The notes under the pieces: model-generated
Database searches by the model: none
What the model saw: only the letters and a program-made list of their open reading frames with translations
Told to the model about the DNA's origin: nothing
Origin: Dreissena polymorpha
Taxonomy: Eukaryota > Mollusca > Bivalvia > Myida > Dreissenidae
Assembly: GCF_020536995.1 (NCBI RefSeq)
Contig: NC_068357.1
Location: forward strand, 127,676,309-127,740,308
Direction: 5' to 3'
Length of the DNA stretch: 64,000 nt
Part shown: piece by piece, positions 12,681-22,885 of the stretch
Position numbering within the stretch: the stretch's first letter is position 1
How the letters are laid out: each line of letters begins with the position of its first letter
Program-made: the position numbers and the translations under genes

Positions 12681-13138
12681 TCACAGTTTAAACAAACGAG
12701 TTATAATAAATTGCGACGCTTCATCACGTTTCTTGTCCGCCCTTGCTTTTCTGCCACCGTCATGATCAGAGGCTGTTTGAAACCATTCCCTGCACTCAAT
12801 TTCAACTTCTGCAGCATTTCAAGGAATCCATGACAGCTTTTGAAAATGGTTATGCAATGTAGGCTCATATTATTAGGATATTCATTCTATGTTCAAACAG
12901 GGTTGCAAGAATTAATGATACTGGGCAGTTTAACCAATGACATTTCTTAACACTTTTTACATTACAATTAAGACTATTTCTGAAAAAAGGAAACAAGCCG
13001 GATGTAATTTTGTATATATAAATATTTTGAACTGTGACAAAGTCTTTTTACACATACTATGACAACTTACTGTGCACAGCAACAGACAATCGTTCTCGAA
13101 AAGCTGCCTTTCGTTTCTTTCCATGCCTGTTATTCTGC
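12681..13138 (-). CDS. Candidate two-exon 3' end of an unknown gene
   Basis: Two exon-like segments fit together on the minus strand. Exon 13138-13071 follows 'gtggtcgccag' and ends at a good donor (a|gtaagt). Exon 12808-12681 follows 'aaatgctgcag' and ends with TGA at 12681-12683. The phases match (one base plus two bases make AAA). The spliced reading is highly charged, for example 'RHGKKRKAAFRERLSVAVHK' then 'IECREWFQTASDHDGGRK' and 'KRDEASQFIITRLFKL'. I recognise no family. It may have further exons at higher coordinates. The second acceptor has only a weak pyrimidine tract, so the splice model is inference. It could instead be a fragment of an unrecognised mobile element. Confidence 0.35.
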
Positions 13139-13574
13139 CTGGCGACCACATTTGACATGCAATGAAATAAAACAAACATTAGAAAGTCGCGAAAACATGT
13201 GACATTTAATGACAGATAACAATTTCGGGGAAAAACTTTAACAAACATTGTCAAATCTTGTGGATAAACAATTAAAACTGATTCCTAACCTGGAAAATGT
13301 TCAGGGCAGAGTGCTTTTACCTTGATAATTTCGAAATAATTCAATACAGTTATCTCCCGCCTGGATCTTCACTGCAAATTTAAAATGCCAAGGGAAACAA
13401 CCGCGGTAATTTCTTTTGACAAGTGTTACTCTTCCTGGACACACCATTACATTTTTATTTTATACAAAGTATCATTAATGCTTTTTAATTAAAACAGATA
13501 TATACAGTTAAATTTAATGCAACAAGTAATTAAAACGAAAATAATCAAAGTTACCTTTTCTCTTGAGTGTTAAT

Positions 13575-13890
13575 TATGATATCGGGCCTATGTTGGGCCG
13601 ACATCATACTTTAAACTGTCGAGTTGTAAGTATGTTTATAACAAAGGACAGACATCGGGCCGACATTCTCCTATAAATATCAATTTTATAATATGCTACC
13701 TATTCAAACGTTATTAAACCAGATGGATTCACTAATATTGAACATTACAAAAAGGATCTTATCTTTTAACAAAATAATTTTTGTTTAACATAAACGTCGG
13801 TCCGATGTCGGCCCAACATCGGCAAACCTCTGCCGATATGCCGTCATTTAGCCAATATCGGGCCGATATGGGCATGTTTGCTGGGATAAT
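13575..13890. repeat. Imperfect inverted repeat rich in 'ggccgacat'
   Basis: Segments such as 'tgttgggccgacatc' near 13590 and 'cgggccgacatt' near 13660 are mirrored by 'gatgtcggcccaacatcgg' near 13805 and further copies to 13875. This looks like the remains of a short inverted-repeat element. The small open frames over it on both strands are shadows of the repeat. Confidence 0.5.
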
Positions 13891-14104
13891 GTTTAATTCA
13901 CATGCCGGAAACAAAAACAATTTATTTTTGATTTCGTTCATGGTAATTCTATATTTTGATCGCGTTAAATATGATTACTTTGTACAGTTAATAACTATTG
14001 ACATATAACGGATACTTGAAAGAATTCAGAATGGATTTATTGAAACTTAAAATGCAATGTCTGATATGCTAATGTGATAAAATCAAACAAGGGCATTTGT
14101 ACAT

Positions 14105-14235
14105 TAAAGGGTCCGGGTGGGATCTTGGCAAGGCAGGGTGCTGCGCCCCTAGTCTGATATTGATCATTGTTTATAACACAAAGAGCCGGGTGCTGCGCCC
14201 CTATAAGTCCGATATTGATCAATGTTTACAACATA
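14105..14235. repeat. Short tandem duplication
   Basis: Two copies of a unit containing 'gggtgctgcgcccct' followed by 'gatattgatca..tgttta' lie next to each other, about 65 bp apart. No function is visible. Confidence 0.6.
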
Positions 14236-15031
14236 GTTGATTTGAATTGGGGTGGTTTAATATCAAATTGAGATATATCCGCTGATAAGACACATTTCAA
14301 CACCCAAAAAACAATAAACTACATAATGCCATCTGTTAGGTACTTGTGTCAATTGTGCCTTAGATGGATATGTGCTAAAGTTAAGAAAATTAAGAAAGCA
14401 ATCATTCTTTAAGTGACCTTAAATTTAATCCAGATAATTAGCACAACAGAGACATGCAAAACTGTTAATTGTTTATGAAATTAATAATAATTATTATGAT
14501 CAATGCACACAACCCTTGGCGTGTTATATTCTATTGCATCTATTTCAATAGTACATACGAAATGACATTTTTCATTATAATCATGCAACAACAATTATAC
14601 TTGTGTTATTTTAAGACTACCCATCAAAATGCCACAGCCCCTTTAAATTTGGTAATTATTTCATTTGAAAGAATGTCGCAGTTAACTATTGAGATTTTGG
14701 GTTAAATCCCAATGAAACCACATTATCTTTTTCTTCAATCAATTTAGCCCGGCTTTAAGACCAAAACATGTTTATACTCACGCATTTTGCTAGGGCTATC
14801 CGTAGACATAATTCGTTTGTTGTTATAATATAGTGGATCTTCTTTGTTTTGAAAAGCGCAGAAGTGGAAATCACGTGATATTTGCGCTCACGTTACCCAA
14901 AGCGTGCATACGTCACAGGTTAATAATAGTCTTGAGGATTCCGTTATGTACATGATAAGGTTTCGTATTTTTGATACTTTTGGCATTTTTTGGTACAGTT
15001 TTTGCGAAAATCAGTATGGAAGAGTTAAGCT
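14236..15031. other. No gene seen
   Basis: This is AT-rich DNA between the small duplication and the exon candidate at 15032. The plus-strand open frame at 14469-14705 has poor codon composition and no motif. Confidence 0.35.
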
Positions 15032-15183
15032 TTAGAATGTATCAGACGAATACTGATCAATTCTGGTCAGTTGAGAAAACCAAATTGTTGTGAGAAATAT
15101 CAACTCGGCCGTCTTTAAGAAAATGTCAGAAGTGTTTGTCTGGCTATGTGGTCTTGCATACTCTCTACCTTTTTGTTCTCTTA
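15032..15183 (-). CDS. Candidate terminal exon of an unknown gene
   Basis: The exon follows a strong minus-strand acceptor (poly-T then 'ttcag' at 15188-15184) and ends with TAA at 15032-15034. Read in phase 2 it gives about 49 residues, including 'REQKGREYARPHSQTNTSD' and then a hydrophobic stretch 'AELIFLTTIWFSQL' that could be a membrane segment, ending 'DQYSSDTF'. A possible upstream exon near 15405-15370 ('KAHATDEGHKHNEE') ends at a donor of matching phase, but its acceptor is poor. I do not recognise the family. Confidence 0.35.
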
Positions 15184-15494
15184 CTGAAAAAAACAACAAC
15201 AGGTAACACCTGAAAAAAAGAATCAGAGAAGAAAAAATATTACGCAGCAAGTTATAAATGTCACATAATCACAAGTTTCCCATGTCTTCTGAACTATTGT
15301 AATTTTTTTTTTAAGTCTCAACACAAAAAACAATAATGTTATTATACATTCTTCATTGTGTTTGTGTCCTTCGTCAGTAGCATGGGCTTTAACTGCCTTT
15401 TTTCCAGGCAATTTTTAAGTTAATTCTTTTTAACATAGAGCACAAAAAAACACAACTGGGATGAACAAATGATTTAAGCCATTATCCAAATTTA

Positions 15495-15803
15495 ATGCCA
15501 CGTTATCTATTTCATACAATCACTCCAATGGCCAATGCTTTTTTAACATCCGATGCAAGCAACCTTTGTGGTCAAAATCTGATCAATAAACTTTATCTTG
15601 TCATTTTTTTACTTCGAAAATCAGTTATTCTTGTTTTGTGCGCTTATTGCGGTAAAAGATTTGACGATGTTGTAAACGATAAGCTCTATTTTCTGGCTGA
15701 TTACCATGTAAGAACAACAACTCTTTTGGGCATGCAACTGCTTCTGTTTATTTACCAACAGTCCAGCTATGTGAACTCAAAATATTCTGCAACATCCATT
15801 TAA
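15495..15803 (+). other. 102-codon open frame, doubtful
   Basis: The plus-strand frame starts at ATG and includes 'CAYCGKRFDDVVNDKLYFL', which has a CxxC pair. Nothing around it suggests a promoter or splice partner, and hydrophobic residues dominate the first half. It may be chance in AT-rich DNA. The rest of 15184-16554 shows no gene. Confidence 0.15.
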
Positions 15804-16554
15804 GCATAATTTATTTTTGATTGATAAGCATTACTTGTTTTCACCCCCTCCTACCCTTCTTGATATTATCTAATCAAATTTAAGTTAACTACACACATTA
15901 AATGGGTTCCCTGAAAAATCAGATTTCTGGCACAAACTGGAAAACTTTATAAAGTGTATTTCTTCAGGTTTTTGTTTGCTTGAGTGTTAAATTGGTTGAT
16001 TTTATGTGATTATGTGTGAAACAAATATGTGATACAGACTTAAAAAAAACTAAAACATTTTTACACTTGCACCTTATTAATTTGTAAATAAAGTATTATT
16101 TCTTCCATAAAAGAAATGTAGTTAAAGTATTTGATGCTGTTTTATTGTAAGTGTAAATGTGTTGCACCACTTTTAAGCTATAGCTACACTTTACCACACA
16201 TATTTTGATAAGTTGTGCTTTTGTTTAATGCAATCCTTTAGATTTCTTGAAATAAAGTTTTAAACTGTTTTTGTATTATTCAATCGATTTTCTTTAAAGC
16301 ACAAATGCAAACAGATCTTCTTTCATCACCTGCTAATTTGATGCAGTGAGGGGCATAATTGGAACCATAACATGTGGGTGCATTGTACTCTCTCATGAGC
16401 AAAAAAGAAGGCGAAAGAAGAACCATTTTGTGTGGGTCTATTTTTTCCTTGGATCCTATGTTGTCATGTTTTACTGCTATACATGTTGAGTTTGAACACA
16501 GATAAGGGAATTACCACAAAAAGATTGAACTCATCCCCAGCTATTGTTAAAAAT

Positions 16555-16952
16555 TTAATTTGAAAAAAAAAATGTTGAAAAATCACCATTTGTGAGAGCC
16601 TTGTCTATTACACTTGCCATGTTCAGCCTGCAGATCACTGATGTCCTTTCATATACAAAATCAAATGTCAGATTTTTTCCCGTCTGCTTACAAACCTGCA
16701 TTTCAGTTGGTGTAGAATGGTCAAATATATTCAATATATTCCTTCCCAGGGTGTGTGAAACATCCTCTATGATGTAAATATCCTTCAGATCAAGCCTCCA
16801 TTCAGCTGCAGCAGCTGCTCTGTCTGATCATTTGGATGTATTTCAGGTCCACTACTGTGTAGTCTTCTACAGGAAAGATACCAGTTACGAAGTCAATATG
16901 TTCATCTTTTGCTTCATTTTGATAGTTGTTATTACAGATGTGTGGTAACTTT
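16555..16952 (-). pseudogene. Exon-like segment of an unknown protein, one frame change
   Basis: A good minus-strand acceptor ('tatatttttcag') precedes 16952. The first frame reads 'KLPHICNNNYQNEAKDEHID', then 'FPVEDYTVVDLKYIQM'. Near 16826 the coherent reading moves to another frame and continues 'RAAAAAEWRLDLKDIYIIED' and 'LGRNILNIFDHSTPTEMQV' up to TAA at 16555-16557. Both parts have good protein-like composition. A single frame change therefore separates two halves of what looks like one exon. I cannot tell whether this is a decayed gene, a mobile-element protein or a sequence error. No family is recognised. Confidence 0.4.
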
Positions 16953-17154
16953 CTGAAAAATATATATAGTATGAAACAATTTATACCAGTAAACACATAA
17001 TATACCTCTTAATAACTAAAACATTCGTCTTTGGCGCTTTGAAGGCAGTTTTGTATGCTTTGTTTCAATCTCAGTGCACTGACTAAATTTCTGACTGAAA
17101 AACATCCTATTAGAATAGAGGTTTAACAGAGCAAAAGTTGACGCCGCACGAGGG

Positions 17155-17265
17155 ATAAAAGGCGATCACAAAAGCTCACCATGAGCATATTGTGCTTTGG
17201 TGAGTTAAAAACAAAAGGCAATAGAAAAAGCTCATCATGAGCACTTTGTGCTCAGGTTAGATTAA
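17155..17265 (-). repeat. Fragments of the AGCTCACC repeat family
   Basis: Two broken copies of the hairpin-bearing end ('gctcaccatgagca..tgtgct') lie in tandem on the minus strand. They match the start of the fuller copies at 21243 and 38303. Confidence 0.65.
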
Positions 17266-17515
17266 AACTAAACAAAATTATGACAACATATATTAACACA
17301 GTATCTTTTTATTTAGTTTAAAAATTTTTTTTACATGAAACAGATGGATCAGGTTTTAAACACATACATTACAACAAAATTCTTTGAAGACAAGCTTTTA
17401 AACATAAACAACAAAAATACATTTAAGACAAGCTTTAACAAAATATTTATAATGAAAAATAATCATAATATGTACGTGTACAACAAATTATAGATTTTCC
17501 AAAAACTGTCTCAAC

Positions 17516-20500
17516 CTACTGCCTATAAAAAAGTTCAGTCTTTTTCAAGGCGTTTTTTTTTAATTGCTTCCTTGCATAAGAATTTATTTCCGTAAATGCG
17601 TTATTTAGATCTGCAATCGAAAATGTGACTCCACCAGCATTCTTTCTTCCCCATCCTATGACATAATCTGAAATGCAAATTGATTTTAGTACAACTACAA
17701 CATGGTCGCCGTGGTGTAATGGATATGGTGTCGCCTAGCGACCAGGAGGTCACGGGTTCAATCTCCACTGTGGGAGAGTTCTTTAGATCTCCCACAAAGA
17801 CATCAAGTACTGGTTCTAGGCCCAGGAAAGAACTTGAAAGCGTTTCAATAAGCCTGAGGCTTTCGATGCAATCGAGCTAAAATAAATAGGTTTCAACTAA
17901 TTAAACTTTTTAACCAGGTTTTCAGAAGGAAAAAAACTGGTTATTAGATTGGCGAATGTCGGCGGGCTGGTGGGCTGGCGGGCGGAACAAACTTGTCTGA
18001 GCTTTGTTGTTCATTGTGAGATATTAAAATCATTAGCACATTTGTTCAACACATTAGGCGGTGTGTCGCGTGAAAGAATTAAGTCGATATCTCCAAGGTC
18101 AAGGTCACACTTTGAGTTCAAAGGTAAAAAATGGCCATAAATGAGCTTGTCCCGGCTATAACTATGTTATTCATTGTGAGATTTTAAAATCATTTGGCAC
18201 ATTTGTTCACCATCATTTGACGGTGTGTTGTGCGAAAGAATTACGTCAACATCTCCAAGGTCAAGGTCGCCACGACTAAAAATATATTAATTTTTAAAAA
18301 CTGGGGGTAACTTTGAACAATCAGTAACAATGCACATTGTTGAGTTGGTCTCCCTTTATCAGACTTTTTTTTCAAATTGAAATCAAGGTCGCCCCTAGTA
18401 AAAATAGATTGAATCTTACACAAGGGGGGTAACAATGCACATTTTGAATTGTCACCCTTTATCAGACTTTTTTCGAATTGAAAACCTGGTTTTGTGACAA
18501 TTTTGTTCCTTGTTAAAACACTATTATTTCGCATTAATGGCCATTTAAAACTTTTTAGCTCACCTATTTGCTCAGGTGAGTTTTTGTGACCGGTCTATGT
18601 CCATCGTCTGTCCGTCCGTCCACATTTGTTCGTAAACACTCTAGAGGCCACATTTATTGTTCGATCTTCATGAAACTTGGTCAATAGCTTTGTCCCAATG
18701 AAATCTTGGTCAAATCTTACAAAAATAAAAACACTCCATGCGCCAGAGTTTTGGTTCAATAATGATGAAACTTGACCAGGGTGTTTGGACAATAATATCT
18801 TGGTAATGTTTGACATTTGGTAAAGATTGAATGAACTGACTCCTCTCAGGTGAGCGAACTAGGGCCATCTTGGCCCTCTTGTTTACCGGTGAAGGACAGG
18901 TTTGTGTTCATCTTCAGGGGGCAGTTTGCCCAATCCTGTTTCCCTCGAGTTGGCCAACTCTAGAAGGGAAAAAACTGGTTTAAAAGACCATACTTCAAGT
19001 AGTTACAACATTTTGCTCCTTTTTTGGCAGCCGATGAACATAGTTTCCTTAGGACCTTCCTATCAACATGGATGTCGCCTTGTGGCAAGAGTTTAATCTA
19101 CAAAATTAAAATATCAAAGTTCTCATTAAATACAACATAATAGCTATAAATAAAATTTAACATGATATTAACCATAAAACAAAGGCATAATAATTCACGG
19201 TACACAACATTGACACTTCTTCATGGCCAGGCTGACATGAAGTTGATGCAATATATGTATTAATTACTTTGTCTGTGACATCTGAACAGGATGTCAGGCT
19301 TGCCTGCTGGGGAGAAGAGTGTATTCTTTATAGTAAGATGGAACAAGAAAACAATATGATAACCTGATAATAGTATTAAGATCAAGATGTGTTTGTGAAA
19401 CACTATCTCCCTATATGATGTTTGACCTTGAAGGATGACCTTGACCTTGTGAATGATGACCTTGACCTTGTGAATGATGACCTTGACCTTGACCTTCACC
19501 ACTCAAAATGTGCAGCTCCATGAGATACACATGCATGCCAAATTTCAAGTTGCTATCATCAATATTGCAAAAGTATTCTTAAAATAAGCGATTTGGACCA
19601 CATATATTTGACCTCTGACCTTGAAGGATGACCTTGACCTTGACCTTTCACCACTTAAAATGTGCAGCTCCATGAGATGCACATGCATGCCAAATATCAA
19701 GTTGCTATCTTCAATATTGCAAAAGAACTCATAAAAGGAGCGATTTTGGCCACATATATTTGACCTCTGACCTTGAAGGATGACCTTGACCTTGACCTTT
19801 CACCCCTCAAAATGTGCAGCTTCATGAGATACACATGCATTCCAAATATCAAGTTCCTATCTTGAATATTGAAATATTGCAAAAGTGTACATTAAATGAG
19901 CGATTTTGACCCATATATTTGACCTTTGACCTTGAAGGATGACCTTGACCTTGACTTTTCACCACTCAACATGTGCAGCTCTATGAGATACATATGCATG
20001 CCAAATATCAAGTTGCTATCTTCAATATTGCAAAAGTTATTGCAAATGTTAAAGTTGGCGCAAACCAACAGACCAACCAACAGACCAACAGACAGGGCAA
20101 AAACAATATGTCCCCCACTACTATAGTGGGGGACATAAAAATATAATATTACTTAAGTCGTTCAATTTTGAATTTTAATTACCTTATTATTCTACATTGT
20201 TCAGTTAGTATTTAAGTATTTAAACTTCTGCATTGAAAATTAAGTGTATGATACCTTTAGACATCGATCCAGGCAGGTGCTGAATTCCAAGTGGTTTGAA
20301 AGTTGTGGCATAAACAGTACAAACTCTGGACTCGACAATCTTCTGAAGGTGGCTAGCACTCTTTGAGAAGCAACTGAAAATATTAAAGACTCATGATTGA
20401 ACACCTTTTTGACAATGATTTTGAAAAAATGTTGTTTTTTATACTATAGACTTCTATACTTAAACAATATTCAATATCGAACATTGTGTTCAATATATAT

Positions 20501-20909
20501 CGAAATCTGTTTATTTGGATTTTTTTTGGCGTATTGGTTTATCATACTGTATTGATAACATATTACAAACATAATTACATGTATAAAATAAATAAACACA
20601 CCTGGTAACTGGTTTGATGAAGATGGTCCAGGCTCTTTTTCAAGATCTTATGACCGAAGAGAACCACGTATCAGTCAGTGTAGTTGCTGGTGGCAAGGTT
20701 TCTTCTGATTGCGAAGAAAACTGCTTCATTATGTTCAATATTTGTTTTTCAATTTTAAGTGCTGTATCACTGAAAACAGACTTTTTATCTTGTTTAGCAG
20801 GCTTTGGTTTCTTATTCTCTTGTATAGATTTCCTGATCTTTTTTGGACTGATGGACTCATCCTGTGCATTGTTCTCCTTGAGCCGTTTTGTTGGTATGCT
20901 TGCTATTTT
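17516..20909 (-). CDS. Candidate three-exon unknown gene (3' part), with an in-frame stop
   Basis: Three minus-strand segments splice in phase. The first, 20909-20602, reads '..IPTKRLKENNAQDESIS', a lysine-rich stretch 'IQENKKPKPAKQDKK', and '..IKPVTS', with donor ag|gtgtgt. The second, 20373-20255, follows 'attttcag', reads 'CFSKSASHLQKIVESRV' and '..LGIQHLPGSMSK', and has donor g|gtatca. The third, 17667-17516, follows 'gcatttcag', reads 'DYVIGWGRKNAGGVTFSIAD' then 'NNAFTEINSYARKQ', and ends with TAG at 17516-17518. Exon 1 has one in-frame TGA near 20644 and two TAA codons just upstream of its open part, beyond which the same frame reads 'RFTRSRRTVPRFNKWKG'. The intron sites and phases argue for a genuine gene; the stops argue that this copy is inactive or misread. 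The long intron holds a SINE and several repeats. No family was identified. Confidence 0.45.
17703..17886 (+). repeat. tRNA-derived SINE, near full length
   Basis: The head resembles a tRNA, with an A-box-like 'tggtgtaatgg' and a B-box 'gggttcaatc', which are internal promoter elements for RNA polymerase III. The body contains 'gatctcccacaaagac', 'aggaaagaacttgaaagcg' and 'tttcaataagcc', and the end is 'gagctaaaataaatag'. A second, 5'-shortened copy is at 41268-41432. It sits in the intron just upstream (minus sense) of the exon at 17667. Confidence 0.8.
17910..18515 (-). repeat. Dispersed repeat family 'CCAG-tail', copy 3
   Basis: It starts 'taaccaggttttcagaagg' and ends with 'aaaacctggttttgtgacaa'. 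It is more divergent than copies 1, 2 and 4, has a shorter 'ggcgggctgg' run, and its far end is duplicated ('tttatcagac' occurs twice, near 18355 and 18455). Confidence 0.75.
18557..18884 (+). repeat. AGCTCACC repeat family, short copy
   Basis: It starts 'agctcacctatttgctcagg' and ends 'catcttggccctcttgttt'. It is a compact version of the copy at 21243-22885, with one internal block ('cttcatgaaacttggtca'). Confidence 0.8.
18918..19197 (-). repeat. Diverged duplicate of the exon region at 30985-31280
   Basis: The segment aligns, with many substitutions, to 30985-31280: both have 'ttttgctc..cttttttggcag', then 'aatttaaaatat'-like sequence and 'taaccataaaa.aaagccata'-like sequence in the same order. 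Read on the minus strand it includes 'SSAAKKGAKC' where the other copy has 'CLPKKRAKGG', and it has an in-frame stop. It is a worn duplicate of either a gene exon or an unrecognised mobile element. Confidence 0.55.
19383..20140 (+). repeat. Dispersed repeat family 'GTTTGTGAAAC', copy 1
   Basis: It starts 'caagatgtgtttgtgaaaca' and ends 'tatagtgggggacataaa'. The interior has about four tandem blocks of roughly 150-170 bp, each with 'gaccttgaaggatgacc' and 'aatgtgcagctccatgaga'. Other copies are at 27891-28559, 34671-34880 and 43458-43720 (inverted). The small minus-strand open frames in it are shadows. Confidence 0.85.
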
Positions 20910-21242
20910 TTAGCCTTACCCTTTCCATTTATTGAAACGTGGAACAGTTCGTCTGGAGCGGGTGAACCTGGTACACATCTTGAACAAGGCTTTTATGAGA
21001 GTTACTGGCAAATATGGATAGAGACTCTTCGTCCCCAGTAAAAAAAACAATGTTTAACTTACATATGTCTTATGCTCAAAGCCGGGTATTTTGCACATCG
21101 AAATATTTGAATGGCATAAAGACATATGAAGCTGCTGAGAGACATGTGAAAAAAATGTTAGTATTACAAACAATTAGAATTTCTATACTTCTTATTTATT
21201 TTGTGGTGGGGTATTATTCTGTTCATGACTGTATTTTTTTTT

Positions 21243-22885
21243 AGCTCACCTGATTGCTAAGGTAAGCTTTTATAACCGGTGTTTGTCCGTCGTATGTCCG
21301 TCCGTCCTTTAACATTTGCTCGTAAACACTCTAAAGGCCACATTTCTTGTCCCATCTTCATGAAACTTAGTCAGAAGCTTTGTCCCAATGAAATCTCGGC
21401 CGAGTTCGAAACTGGGCTGTGCCGGGTCAAAAACTAGGTCACTAGGTCAAAAAAAGGAAAAACCTTGTAAACACTGTAGAAGTCACATTTCATGCCAAAT
21501 CTTCATGTAACTTTGTCAAAATGTTTGTCTTAATAATATCTTGGTTGAGTTTAAAGTGGTTCCGATCCGTTGAAAAACATGGCCGCCAGTGGGTGGGGCA
21601 GTTTTCCTTATTTGGCTATAGAGAAACCTTGTAAACCCTCTAGAAGTCACAATTTTTGCCCAATCATCATGAAAGTTGGTCAAAACATTGGTTCAATTGA
21701 TGTCTCGGACGAGTTCGAAAATGGTCGAGGAAGGTCAAAAAACATGGTCGCCAGTGGGCGGGGCATTTTTCTCTATATGTATATAGTGGCAGTTTTCCCT
21801 ATTTGGCTATCGAGAAACCTTGTTAACACTCTAGAAGTCACAATTTTTGCCCAATCATCATGAAAGTTGGTCAAAACATTGGTTTTATTGATATCTCGGA
21901 CAAGTTTGAAAATGGTTGGGATTCGGTGAAAAAACATGGCCACCAGTGGGCATGGCATTTTTCTCTATATGTATATAGTGAAAACATGTGAACACAGTTA
22001 CGAAGACACATTTTTGGCCCAATTTTCATGAAATTTGCTCAGAACATTTGTTTCCTTGATACGAGAGTTGAGTTAAAAAATGGTTCCGATCAGTTTAATA
22101 ACATGGCTGCTGGGAGGGGGCAGTTTTCTCATTATGCCCCCCCCCCTTTCGAAGGAGAGGGGGTATATTGTTTTGCTCATGTCGGTCCATCCACCAGATG
22201 GTTTCCAGATGATAACTCAAGAGCGCTTATGCCAAGGATCATGAAACTTCATAGGTACATTGATCATGACTCGCAGATGACCCCTTTGATTTTCAGGTCA
22301 CTAGGTCAAAGGTCAAGGTCACAATGACCCGAAATAGTAAAATTGTTTCCGGATGATAACTCAAGAACACTTATACCTAGGATCATGAAACTTCATAGAT
22401 ACATTGATCATGACTCGCAGATGACCCTTATTGATTTTCAAGTCACTAGGTCAAAGGTCAAGGTCACGATGACCCGAAATAGTAAAATGGATTCCGGATG
22501 ATAACTCAAGAACGCTTATGCCTATAGGTTCATGAAACTTCATGGGTATATTGATCATGACTCGCAGATGACCCCTATTGATTATCAGGTCACTAGGTCA
22601 AAGGTCAAGTTCACAGTGCCAAAAATCCTATTCACACAATGGCTGTCAAGGTCATGGTGACTCAACTTAGAAAAATGGTTTCCGGATGATAACTCAAGAA
22701 TGCTTGCGCCTAGGGTCATGAAACTTCATAGGTACATTGATCACGACTCGCAGATGAAATAATGATGAAACTTAACCAGGATGTTTGTCTGGACAATATC
22801 TAGGCGAAGTTTGACATTTGGGTAAGATTTAATGAACCGACTCCTCTCAGGTGAGCGAACTAGGGCCATCTTGGCCCTCTTGTTT
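21243..22885 (+). repeat. AGCTCACC repeat family, long copy with nested element
   Basis: It starts 'agctcacctgattgctaagg' and ends 'tggccctcttgttt'. The interior has tandem blocks with 'gaaaaacatggccgccagtg'. A second repeat starting 'atgccccccccccctttcg'-like at about 22134 and running to about 22760 interrupts it. That inner repeat has four blocks of about 150-180 bp with 'gatgataactcaagaacgc'. After it the outer element resumes ('aatgatgaaacttaaccagg'). Confidence 0.78.

Noticed and set aside
17703-17780. Considered as a functional tRNA gene because of clear A and B boxes
   Set aside because: The body continues into a SINE tail that is shared with a second copy at 41268, and the cloverleaf is not convincing. 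It is a tRNA-derived SINE head.
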